Of a stretch of DNA of 64,000 bases, positions 26,154-33,547 are shown piece by piece; positions within the stretch are counted from its first letter, which is position 1; each line of letters opens with the position of its first letter. The notes below the pieces were generated by a model. It was not told the DNA's origin and did no database searches. It saw only the letters and a program-made list of their open reading frames with translations. A program made the position numbers and the translations under genes. Origin of the DNA: Marinobacter lipolyticus (GTDB taxonomy: Bacteria; Pseudomonadota; Gammaproteobacteria; Pseudomonadales; Oleiphilaceae); the NCBI RefSeq assembly GCF_018424605.1, contig NZ_QTKT01000001.1:248001-312000 (forward strand), in the 5' to 3' direction.

Positions 26154-26161
26154 GGGAGTTT

Positions 26162-27196
26162 ATGAAGCCGATAAATTACCTCCAGATTATCAAGACGACG
26201 GATGCAGAACTCAAGGGGTTCTCCAACCTCTCGGACGAAGTAAAAAACAAAATCCTGCCGCTGTTTGAACTGACTCGCTCTAGAACTACTAAAATTGTTC
26301 CAGAAGGCAGCATACATCGTAGACTTGAAAATATTAAGGATGCGGTCGGAGATATTCCATTTATTCTCGACCTGACTAGTCATGAAGACTTGATGAATTA
26401 TGAAATTGAGGAGCTGCTAGATGATACGGGTGGTTTTTCTGCATGGACTGATTTCATCGATAACCTCAATTTAAAACAAGTAATTCCTGCTATACACGTT
26501 TATCAGGACGGTGATCCGAATGATATTGTCCGACAGGTCAGAGTTTTATCAAGCTCCAATGAAAAAGTTGCTTTTAGAATTAGCTCAAATGACGCGGAAT
26601 TAGAATTTTATCTAAGGAATATTAAGCGAGGGTTGGCTGCTGACAGTCAACTTATACTAATTTTTGATGCTGAGTATATTTCTGAGTGGGATTGGCCAAA
26701 GAAAAAAAATGAATTAGAGCAAAAAATACTTTTCGCTCAGCGATATATTCCGGACGCGTCCATCTCCGTCTGTGGTTCCTCTTTTCCAAAGTCAGTAAAA
26801 GACGCAAGCTCTGGAAAAGACGACTATGGAAAATTGCCTATCTGGGAATGGTTCATCTTCAATGAACTAAAAGCCTTGTACCCAAATATAATATACGGAG
26901 ATTATGCTTCCGTTCATCCCCTTAGATACCAAACCGGTGGTGGTGGTTGGGTTCCGCGGATCGACTACCCGTTAGAGGATAATATCATCTACTATCGTTA
27001 CAGGCGTGACGACGGAAGTTACCCGAGATGCGCAGCGGAGCTTGTTGATGACCCGGATTTTGACGGCTTGAGCTGCTGGGGAACCGAGCAAATATACAGC
27101 GCGCTATCTGGTGAGCCTAACGGCAAAAGCCCCTCCTTCTGGATAGCCGTTCGTCTTAACATTCATATCACTCGTAAGGCTTTGAGGCTCTGCTAG
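26162..27196 (+). CDS. Beta-family protein (T4 beta protein-like, PF14350 type)
   Basis: A 344-residue protein with the pattern of the beta family: an N-terminal YLQIIKTTDAELKGFSNLS, then KNKILPLFELTRSR, central strand-helix repeats (IPFILDLTS, VAFRISSND, LILIFDAEYIS) and a C-terminal YPNIIYGDYASVHPLRYQTG followed by IIYYRYRRDDGSYPRCAAEL. The layout suggests a TIM-barrel-like fold. The family is widespread in phages and islands, with no settled biochemical role. It follows the ImmA/IrrE gene by 8 bp. Its stop overlaps that of the convergent sce7726-type gene inside CTAG at 27193-27196. AT-rich codons contrast with the host. Confidence 0.8.
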   Translation: MKPINYLQIIKTTDAELKGFSNLSDEVKNKILPLFELTRSRTTKIVPEGSIHRRLENIKDAVGDIPFILDLTSHEDLMNYEIEELLDDTGGFSAWTDFIDNLNLKQVIPAIHVYQDGDPNDIVRQVRVLSSSNEKVAFRISSNDAELEFYLRNIKRGLAADSQLILIFDAEYISEWDWPKKKNELEQKILFAQRYIPDASISVCGSSFPKSVKDASSGKDDYGKLPIWEWFIFNELKALYPNIIYGDYASVHPLRYQTGGGGWVPRIDYPLEDNIIYYRYRRDDGSYPRCAAELVDDPDFDGLSCWGTEQIYSALSGEPNGKSPSFWIAVRLNIHITRKALRLC

Positions 27197-27810
27197 CGGA
27201 TCTCTCTGTGTATCCCTAAATTCAAAAGGTCTTCGAAGTGGATTTTGCTTCCCACCTCTCTTCGAAAGGTTTGAAAGCTCTTTTGATATTTTCTTAGTAT
27301 CTGCTTTCTGAACGTTTCTCTAAATAAATGAATAGTTGCTGTTTTCAACAGCCTTCTCGACAGCTCATCCACTCCATCAGCTTTAGAAAAGCTCATGCTT
27401 AGCGCGATCATCAGGTGCGATAAACTAGTCCGATCAAGAGAAAGCGAAAGACCTTTTTTATCAAGTCTTTTAATTTGTTTTGCTTTTCTCTTAATTATCA
27501 GTTCGCCATCCTCTAAAATCATTAAACCTACATTTCGTGGAACGTTTGGACGTGAGTTCTCAAGATGATTTTTTGATAATAGAAGCCACACAAAATCAAA
27601 AACCCGAGTGTAGTCAGAGATTTGTTTTTGGAGGCTGTCAAGGTTGTCGAGATCTGATTTGATTTCGATTGCATGAACGCAGCCATTCAACACTAAAACG
27701 GCATCCGCCCGACGTTGTCCTGCTAGAAATGGGAGTTCAAGGGCAATGCATGTTGGTGCAAAGCCAAAGTAATGTCGGACTAGTGCTAATTTATAAACTT
27801 CTTCATTCAT
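27193..27810 (-). CDS. sce7726-family protein, nuclease-like
   Basis: A 205-residue protein with the core seen in sce7726 proteins: GQRRADAVLVLNGCVHAIEI followed by KSDLDNLDSL, then QKQISDYTRVFDFVWLLLS. The spacing D-x(n)-E-x-K (Asp in RADAVL, Glu and Lys in EIKSD) is that of a PD-(D/E)XK nuclease active site. The C-terminal half is helical and basic. I chose the ATG at 27810, which has an AAAGGTG site upstream; the frame is open further upstream into pseudogene sequence. sce7726 genes are known to pair with sce7725 genes; here the converging partner is a beta-family gene. Nuclease activity is inferred from motif only. Confidence 0.75.
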   Translation of the reverse strand: MNEEVYKLALVRHYFGFAPTCIALELPFLAGQRRADAVLVLNGCVHAIEIKSDLDNLDSLQKQISDYTRVFDFVWLLLSKNHLENSRPNVPRNVGLMILEDGELIIKRKAKQIKRLDKKGLSLSLDRTSLSHLMIALSMSFSKADGVDELSRRLLKTATIHLFRETFRKQILRKYQKSFQTFRREVGSKIHFEDLLNLGIHREIR

Positions 27811-28303
27811 CGGTACACCTTTAGGGGCGGCTGATTGTAGCCCAGCTCCTTGGATGAGTACAGTTATTGAAAGAACTCCGAGGGGGGGTGGGGGAACCTC
27901 ACCACTCAACTTCTTCCAGGCATAGGCTGTATCTCCGGGTAGCGCGTCGATTTCCGGTTCTGTAACGTACCTGACGTGAGTTAACTGCTTGAGTCGGTCC
28001 AGCCAAGAGCCATCAGAACTAGGTTTCGATTCAGCCTTTTTGAGGCGCTTAATTTCCCATCGAAAGTATCAAATTAGCCAATACCACCCGTAAGAGATCA
28101 ATCCAAAAAGCCTCCCCTTGCTGGGTTCCCCGTATTCGTTAACCGGGCAATCGAGATACTCCCCGGTTTCCTTATCGACCTCGAAGCATTTTACTGTTTT
28201 GACTGGCTGGTAAGCGCGTTTTGCACCGGGACCGTTCATGGCCTCGATAAAGCCTGCCCTTGGTTCGGTAGAACCGGAACTGCTTTCGGTCTGAGGGAGT
28301 CAT
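27811..28303 (-). pseudogene. Broken gene with one frameshift and one nonsense codon
   Basis: A good ribosome site (GGAGG, 5 bases before the ATG at 28303) begins an ORF that reads MTPSDRK and dies after about 43 codons. Removing one C from the CCC run at its third codon joins it to a longer frame containing MNGPGAKRAYQPVKTVKCF (ATG at 28239), EVDKETGEYLDCPVNEYGEP and SYGWYWLI. That frame hits TGA at 28069-28071 and then continues in the same frame as YFRWEIKRLKKAESKPSSDG, WLDRLKQLTHVRYVTEPEID and AYAWKKLSGE, with no further stop before the sce7726 gene. A CGA-to-TGA change would explain the nonsense codon. I do not recognise the protein. It lies after the HTH gene, where islands often carry a replication or mobilisation gene. 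The 3' limit is uncertain. Confidence 0.6.
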
Positions 28304-28412
28304 TTAATCCTCCGGTGACGGCCTGGGGCCGAGCAACTATTGGTTCGTTGACTGTTGGTTGTGAGGGTTAGACCGAACAGTTCTGACCGATTAGAGACCT
28401 TACCTGTACCTA

Positions 28413-28680
28413 TCAGGTGGAGGTTTGGTATTCCGGCACGACGGCTGACATGAAGGATTCATCACGCAACCTGGGACGTTGGGAGGCGAACCTGCTTTTC
28501 GATGTATTTTCGAGATCGTTTAGACGGTACCGAACTGAACGACTCCCGACCTTGATAAAGTGAATGTGGGCGCCGTCCCGGCGCTTCCCTTCTATAAATG
28601 CTTTGCTGAAGCCTAAGTAGTTGGCGACTTCCCTGGTGTTCGTTCAGTTCGTTCAGTTCGTTCAATAGTGAATGGGACAT
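28413..28680 (-). pseudogene. Frameshifted AlpA / excisionase-like HTH gene
   Basis: An ATG at 28680 with GAGG seven bases upstream begins MSHSLLNELNELNE. The domain itself is in another frame: REVANYLGFSKAFIEGKRRD (recognition helices) then IHFIKVGSRSVRYRLNDLEN, the classic HTH_17/AlpA signature, ending at a TGA at 28413-28415. A stop just upstream in the domain frame means it has no start of its own, so a one-base shift separates start and domain, next to a 9-bp triple repeat. Such proteins regulate integrases or the excision and replication genes of islands. Loss of function is likely unless ribosomal frameshifting occurs. Confidence 0.65.
28638..28664. repeat. Three perfect 9-bp tandem repeats
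   Basis: GTTCGTTCA is repeated three times in a row (plus strand), inside the start of the HTH pseudogene, where it encodes the NELNEL part. The unit length keeps frame, so slippage here alone would not cause the adjacent frameshift. It could also be an iteron-like binding site. Confidence 0.8.
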
Positions 28681-28879
28681 TGCGTACCTCATAACTAGTC
28701 ATCTTTCGTTGGAGGTGCTGTGACTCGAAATGACGAATGGAAATATGTGGTTTGGGCTGAGCCAGTATTTTATAGTTCCAGGTCAGTATTTTTTGGGGTG
28801 TGGTCAATAACCAACCGTCTTTTAAAAGGTAATGGTTGACGCCAACCGACGTTGCTCATGGCGCATGGGAGGTTGAAAA

Positions 28880-30427
28880 ATGACGGGAAGGCCTAGAACG
28901 AACAAGTTTTCGTTAATGACTAACGAAGAGCTTTTGGAGTTTCTTTGGGACCGTTATCAGTCTAATGGTATTGCGAGCCTGTCATATCCTGAGATCAAGA
29001 AGGAAAAGGGGCTTTACTTCCATATTTATAAAAAGGGATTCAAGCTAAAAGAGGTGATTTCGTTACTAGGGCTTGAGAAAGAATATGAGGAGTACAAAAA
29101 CCAGAATTTTACCAAGCAGGTAGATGGAAAGATTCAGCAACGTTGGACATGGGATCGGGTCATCAAAGAGGCTTCGGGTGTCCAGAGTCAAATGGGTTTT
29201 CTTCCGCCTGCCGCCTGGTTTCAGCAAAATGGCAAAGGCTCCCTTGTTCATTCAATTTATAACAAATTCAATAAGACGTGGGATGACCTTAGGAAGGTCT
29301 TGGATTGCTACGAAACAAGCAATTTTGTCGAATCAAGAAATGGAATGCGATGGCTAAGTCATCCAGAGGCCTCCCTCTCGAATTTTCTATATGCCCGTGG
29401 CGTCGAGCATAAGAAGGGTGAACGATATCCGGATTCGTACAGTGAATATGGTGACGCTTCATACGGATACTACGATCTGCATTTCAGAACGTTCGATGGA
29501 AGATGGATTGATGTCGAAATTTGGGGAGATAAGCCAAACGGCCATGCAGAAAAGCGGTATGGAATAGTTAGGGAGGCAAAGGAGACCTTCAACTCGAATA
29601 ACCCCAATTTCCTGGGAATACAGCATAGAGACTGCTTCGACGAGCAAAAGTTGGAAAATCACTTAAAGCCCTACATTGGGTGTATTGAGCCCTTTGTGTT
29701 TGATAAACCTACGGATGAGGTCATACAGACGACCCACTGGTCAAACGCGGATGAGTTGATTGCCTACTGCAAAACGATTGCGGCAGAGCAGTCTGATGGC
29801 CTCTTCCCTACCGAGGAGTGGCTCAGAAAGCGTGGAAAATGGAAGGATCGAAAGGGAGAGACCTACAACACGGTTTCCATCTATATCAAGACGTGGATTG
29901 GTGGTATCAGAAAGCTTCGGCAGATTCTGGAGCAAGAAGAGGGGAGTACGATTCAGTGGGATCGTGAAACGGCGTTAAAGGCCTATAAAGATTACTATGA
30001 CCAATACGGGATTGTGCCTGGGCAAGCCAAGCGCCTTAGAGAGGGTGTCACGCGGGAAATGCAGAAAAAATCAGGCCAGATTTTAGGTGCTCTGAACAAT
30101 CATTACGGAACTGCTGCCAAGGCGAATGATGAGCTGGGAATAGTGATTGATCGAGCGAAAAAATGGTCAGGAAAACGGTTGATTGAAGAAGCAACAACCC
30201 TTTTTCAACGATATGGCCTTACCCCAGCGCAAATTAATAATCTCAACCCCGAAGATAAGGTCCTTTTTGGCGTCTCTGATGCTGAAAAAGATATTGCCGG
30301 AAAAATTGTTGCCATGGTTGGTACGTACTTTGGTAGCTCTAAGAAGTTTTATTGTGCCTGTGGTTTCGAACCAACCGACCTTCGGTTGGTCCGGCGTCAA
30401 TCGAAGTCTGCGGCCACGACCGAATAG
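28880..30427 (+). CDS. Island protein: putative endonuclease with homing-endonuclease-associated repeats
   Basis: A 515-residue protein. Four related helical blocks are visible: WTWDRVIKEASGVQSQMGFL followed by AWFQQNGKGSLVHSIYNKF and TWDDLRKVLDC; TEEWLRKRGKWKDRKGETYN followed by IYIKTWIGGIRKLRQIL; and two shorter ones from about 345 and 420. They resemble the homing-endonuclease-associated repeat. Between them, about residues 150-265, lies SHPEASLSNFLYARGVEHKK with YGYYDLHFRTFDGRWIDVEI, a D-x(n)-(D/E)-x-E layout like PD-(D/E)XK or Vsr-type nucleases, though the usual Lys is replaced (VEIWGDK). A GGGAGG site precedes the ATG. Codon use is AT-rich. It could be a restriction, homing or defence nuclease. 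The assignment is by motif resemblance only. Confidence 0.6.
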   Translation: MTGRPRTNKFSLMTNEELLEFLWDRYQSNGIASLSYPEIKKEKGLYFHIYKKGFKLKEVISLLGLEKEYEEYKNQNFTKQVDGKIQQRWTWDRVIKEASGVQSQMGFLPPAAWFQQNGKGSLVHSIYNKFNKTWDDLRKVLDCYETSNFVESRNGMRWLSHPEASLSNFLYARGVEHKKGERYPDSYSEYGDASYGYYDLHFRTFDGRWIDVEIWGDKPNGHAEKRYGIVREAKETFNSNNPNFLGIQHRDCFDEQKLENHLKPYIGCIEPFVFDKPTDEVIQTTHWSNADELIAYCKTIAAEQSDGLFPTEEWLRKRGKWKDRKGETYNTVSIYIKTWIGGIRKLRQILEQEEGSTIQWDRETALKAYKDYYDQYGIVPGQAKRLREGVTREMQKKSGQILGALNNHYGTAAKANDELGIVIDRAKKWSGKRLIEEATTLFQRYGLTPAQINNLNPEDKVLFGVSDAEKDIAGKIVAMVGTYFGSSKKFYCACGFEPTDLRLVRRQSKSAATTE

Positions 30428-30452
30428 AGTTATAAACATCCCTGTTTCAGTT

Positions 30453-31064
30453 TCACCGCTGATTAGAAATGCCGCCCGTTGGTGTTTCGCCGGATAGTCC
30501 CAGAGTGTCCGCTTTCTCACCCCCAAGACGTATTCGCTCACCCCGCTCCTTCCTGAGCTGCAGGAACGCATCGATGCCGTCGATGTGAACAATGCCGACC
30601 TGAACGGGTATTTGCTCCAGCCCCAGAATTTGTGCAATTAACAAGCGATGATTGCCGCCTCCGGTTTTCACCAGATTACCGCGACCATCGATGGACATGT
30701 AGATGCCGCCACGCTCCCTGAAGGACAGGATGCGGAGCTCGGATTGCCGTTTTAGGCAGCGCTGCTTTTGCGTTTCTTCGAACAGTCTGTCGAGTTTCTG
30801 GCAGCGCCGGAGAATGTCTTGTTTGTTTGAGCAGCCATCCTCCGGGCCTTTGTTTTTGATTCGCTCAAGCATGGCGTCCAGGTACCCGGATTCGGACCAG
30901 GTTTTGCCTTCAACCCAATGGGCGTAACATGCGGCCATCTTGCCGCCAGGTACGATGAGGTCTGTCTCCAGCTGTTCGGGCCAGGGAGCTTCCAGCACCA
31001 GGCCGGAATAGTTGAGGTAGGGCGCGTTTCCGCTGGATATGCGTATCTGGCAGTTGGCTGTGAA
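30453..31064 (-). pseudogene. Truncated hypothetical gene with ParB-like or substrate-recognition motif
   Basis: The frame is open from just after a TAG at 31065-31067 to the stop at 30453, but no ATG lies in the first 20 codons; the first usable start is a GTG at 30998 in mid-domain. The visible protein reads ISSGNAPYLNYSGLVLEAP, a Lys/Arg-rich helix, and then RGNLVKTGGGNHRLLIAQIL with GLEQIPVQV, a pattern like ParB/Srx-type proteins in polysaccharide or hypothetical loci. The 5' part is therefore probably lost. Base composition is host-like, so it marks the right flank of the island. If the GTG is used it would be a 181-residue protein. Confidence 0.5.
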
Positions 31065-31119
31065 CTACTGTTCAACCCTTTTAATTTAGTACCGAGACGG
31101 AAGGCAAGCAAGTTCGGCC

Positions 31120-31923
31120 TCATTTCCTTGCCATTGCCTCCAACATCCGGTTCACCGCTTCAAGATGCTCCGGCTCGTTGTGGCACATGCCCTGGAAGTT
31201 CGCGCACACATCAAGGAAATCCTTCAGCTCCATCCGCGGCGCCATTTTCATTAATCGCTTGGTCAGTCGTGTGGCTTTTGGCGGCTGGCTGGCGATGCGC
31301 TGCGCCATCTCATTAGCCTTGTTCAACAGCTCGTCGTCAGGCACCACCTGCAGGACAATACCCAGTTCCAGCGCTTCACTGGCATCGATAATCCGGCCGG
31401 TGAGTGTCAGCTCAAATGCGCGCTGATAGCCGATCAGCCGCTGCATAAACCAGGCGCCGCCGTCGCCGGGGATGATCCCGAGGTTGAGGAAGGTCTCACC
31501 GAACCGGGCGCTTTCGGAGGCGATGCGGATGTCGGCCATGTTCGCCAGGTCAAAGCCTGCGCCAATGGCCGGGCCGTTGACGGCAGCGATGATCGGTACT
31601 TCCACGTTCTGCAGCGCCAGGGGAATCCGCTGGATACCCTTGCGGTAGCGGTCAGCGCATTCGGCCGGATCGCCCGCAAAATCGCCGCTGCGGTTGGCCA
31701 TATCACGGATATTGCCGCCGGCGCTGAAAGCGGAACCGGCTCCGGTGATAACCAGCACCGATACGTCCTCGCAATTATTCACCCATTGGGCAGTGGTCAC
31801 GATGTCGTCGATCAGATTTGAGCCCGTGAGCGCATTACGCAGGTCGTGCCGGTTGAGGGTGAGGGTAGCGACGCGGTTGTCCAGCTTCAGCAGGGCATCG
31901 GTGAGTGTGGGTGTCGTGGTCAT
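31120..31923 (-). CDS. Enoyl-CoA hydratase/isomerase family protein (crotonase)
   Basis: A 267-residue crotonase. The oxyanion-hole segments are SAFSAGGNIRDMANRSG near residue 65 and VNGPAIGAGFDLANMADIRI near 115. The catalytic region FGETFLNLGIIPGDGGAWFM near 140 has a Glu and Gly-Asp-Gly rather than the double Glu of classical hydratases. RLIGYQRAFELTLTGRIIDA and the C-terminal helices are normal. It acts on acyl-CoA thioesters in the cytoplasm; the exact reaction (hydratase or isomerase) is not clear. The downstream neighbour is the truncated gene, and a second crotonase lies at 33.5 kb. Confidence 0.92.
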   Translation of the reverse strand: MTTTPTLTDALLKLDNRVATLTLNRHDLRNALTGSNLIDDIVTTAQWVNNCEDVSVLVITGAGSAFSAGGNIRDMANRSGDFAGDPAECADRYRKGIQRIPLALQNVEVPIIAAVNGPAIGAGFDLANMADIRIASESARFGETFLNLGIIPGDGGAWFMQRLIGYQRAFELTLTGRIIDASEALELGIVLQVVPDDELLNKANEMAQRIASQPPKATRLTKRLMKMAPRMELKDFLDVCANFQGMCHNEPEHLEAVNRMLEAMARK

Positions 31924-31955
31924 CTATCTGGCTCCTGGTGTGCTCGTTGACGTGC

Positions 31956-32099
31956 TCAGGGGTTGTCCTGCTCGGGCAACGGCTGGATGCTGTTGATGTC
32001 GCCCGTGGGGGTGGCAGGTTCATCCCGGATGATCACGATGACGGCGCCAACGATGATGGCGATGGCGACTATGGCTTTTAGGATGGTGGATTTCGGCAT
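31956..32099 (-). CDS. Small single-pass membrane protein
   Basis: A 47-residue protein with a membrane helix (ILKAIVAIAIIVGAVIVII, residues 6-24) and a polar tail ending QPLPEQDNP. An AAGGAG site lies 6 bases before the ATG at 32099, which makes translation credible. It is 32 bp upstream of the crotonase on the same strand and may be cotranscribed. The function is unknown. Confidence 0.55.
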   Translation of the reverse strand: MPKSTILKAIVAIAIIVGAVIVIIRDEPATPTGDINSIQPLPEQDNP

Positions 32100-32471
32100 G
32101 GCTGGCTCCTTCTTTTGCCGAACACTTTCAGCATTGATAACAAATTTGAGGGCAGGGGCAACCGATAACAACCGCCCGGTTACCCTCAGAGCCTCCCATT
32201 ACACCTGTTTCTGGTTTAAAAGTTGAGAAGCCCGTCATGAGACCGCTTTTTGGACCGGGGCGCATGTGGTTATTCTCACGACATTTCGATATAAATAATG
32301 CCCCAAGGATGATGTACCGAATTCAGGATGAGTTCTGCCTTCGCTGGTTCTTCTTCGGGTTTCCGTACCTTCCTTTTTTACACTTTCTGATTGCGCCGGT
32401 CTTTCCGGTGCCTGTGGCAGCAGTGAGGATCACTGCTGGCTGTGCCATATAATGAAAAAGGAACCTGCCTC
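32100..32471. other. 372-bp noncoding divergent region
   Basis: No gene is supported here; a short open frame on the plus strand lacks coding character. A hairpin, AGCAGTGA-GGA-TCACTGCT, lies at 32419-32437, just before a TATAAT at 32448-32453 and the lipoprotein start, so it falls in the leader or promoter of the next gene. The promoter for the small membrane protein must also be here. Confidence 0.5.
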
Positions 32472-33467
32472 ATGCTTTTGCGACCTCTCCGTAACACGGC
32501 CCTGGTACTCTCTACTGTTTCTCTTCTGACTGCTTGTGGGGGCGGTGGCGGAGGTGGAGGTAGTGAAGATAACAGCAGCGATGCACCCGCCAGCAGCAGC
32601 TCTCTCTCAATGGATACCGGAGGATACTCCACCCGCAAAGCGGCAATGAACAGCCAGCAAGATTTTGAGGCCTTCTCTGCCGTTTACGATAGCTACTCCG
32701 AGGCGTTTAACCTGGTGTACGAGGTGGAAGTCGCTATATCAGGCAATGGGCTTAAGCCGGTTGTTTATGAATTGAACGACAGCAGCCGGCTGGGTGAGGA
32801 CGTTACCGACCTGGCCTGTGAAAACGAAGGCGGGCTGGTCAGGATTACTGACGAATCGGTCGCTAACATTGAAGCGACACTTTATGAATTCACCCGGTGC
32901 GAGCTGACAACGGCGACATACGGCACCTTGCTCCTGAACGGGACGTATCGCTTCAAGGTCACAGAGAGCAACCGCGATGGCGCGGATACGCTGGAAGCCT
33001 CAGAAACTTACAACGTTTCCGGTAAATACCTGCCTTCGGGCAAAGCACTGGCTATCAAGGGCGACAGCGACTTTAGAGAATCGATTAATACCGATACCGG
33101 AACAGGAGACGTTTACCTGACAGTCGGCACCCTGGAATTCAATTCGGGTGAAGACTACGTGGCGGTGAAAAACTTGCGGAGTATCGTGCAGATTCGCGAG
33201 AACGAGGTTTTCCTGTCTGACCGGTTTACGCTGATTGGTTCGGCCATCAATGGTTTTGTGGAGTACACCACGCCAACCTCGCTTATTGTCCCCCGCTACG
33301 ATGAAAACGCCTGTCCGCTGCAGGGTGTCAGCCGCATGAGCGGTAACGGAATCGTTGAAATTCGCTATGGCATGAGCACCGGTACCGGCCACGCATTTGT
33401 TGTGGAAGTGAATAACAACACCGTGGCCGCCAGTGACACCTGCCAGCCACCAGAAACAGAGCTCTGA
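32472..33467 (+). CDS. Gly-rich lipoprotein of unknown function
   Basis: A 331-residue secreted protein. The signal peptide is basic (LLRPLRN), then hydrophobic (TALVLSTVSLLTAC), with the lipobox Cys near residue 22, followed by a run of eight glycines and SEDNSSDAP, a typical flexible tether of outer-membrane lipoproteins. The rest is beta-rich (LLNGTYRFKVTESN, VYLTVGTLEFNSGEDY, ISGNGLKPVVYELND), perhaps a beta-sandwich or jelly-roll. A pair of cysteines (DLACENEG, FTRCEL) could form a disulfide. I do not recognise a family. The start is the ATG at 32472 with AAGGAAC before it. Confidence 0.75.
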   Translation: MLLRPLRNTALVLSTVSLLTACGGGGGGGGSEDNSSDAPASSSSLSMDTGGYSTRKAAMNSQQDFEAFSAVYDSYSEAFNLVYEVEVAISGNGLKPVVYELNDSSRLGEDVTDLACENEGGLVRITDESVANIEATLYEFTRCELTTATYGTLLLNGTYRFKVTESNRDGADTLEASETYNVSGKYLPSGKALAIKGDSDFRESINTDTGTGDVYLTVGTLEFNSGEDYVAVKNLRSIVQIRENEVFLSDRFTLIGSAINGFVEYTTPTSLIVPRYDENACPLQGVSRMSGNGIVEIRYGMSTGTGHAFVVEVNNNTVAASDTCQPPETEL

Positions 33468-33547
33468 CCAACACGGCGCGACCAAGGTCGGCTCGACTTG
33501 TGGCATCCTCCGCAGAATACTGTCGGAAACGTAAGAGGAGGGAAGCC

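Larger units (their letters stand above)
24739..30440. mobile_element. Accessory genomic island at tRNA-Leu, degraded
   Basis: Directly after the tRNA the base composition becomes clearly more AT-rich and codon use changes (many AAA, ATA and TTT codons) until about 30430, where GC-rich sequence resumes. The contents are a membrane coiled-coil protein, an ImmA/IrrE peptidase, a beta-family protein, a sce7726-type protein, broken backbone genes including an AlpA-like HTH, and a large putative nuclease. tRNA 3' ends are classic integration sites. I found no integrase gene and no second copy of the tRNA tail before 31.1 kb, so the integration mechanism and exact right border are unproven. Confidence 0.6.

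Noticed and set aside
27810-27909. Extended start for the sce7726 gene at 27909
   Set aside because: The extension is Pro-rich sequence continuing from a pseudogene; the ATG at 27810 has its own ribosome site and fits family length.
28462-28692. Open frame starting MRYAMSHS as a functional 76-residue gene
   Set aside because: Only its first part, from the ATG at 28680, belongs to the HTH gene; after the repeat it reads out of frame of the conserved HTH domain.
24739-30440. CRISPR array in the island
   Set aside because: The only tandem repeat is a 9-bp triplet without spacers; no Cas proteins are visible.
30428-31119. Right att site (repeat of tRNA-Leu 3' end)
   Set aside because: I looked for the tRNA tail sequence here by eye and found no match.
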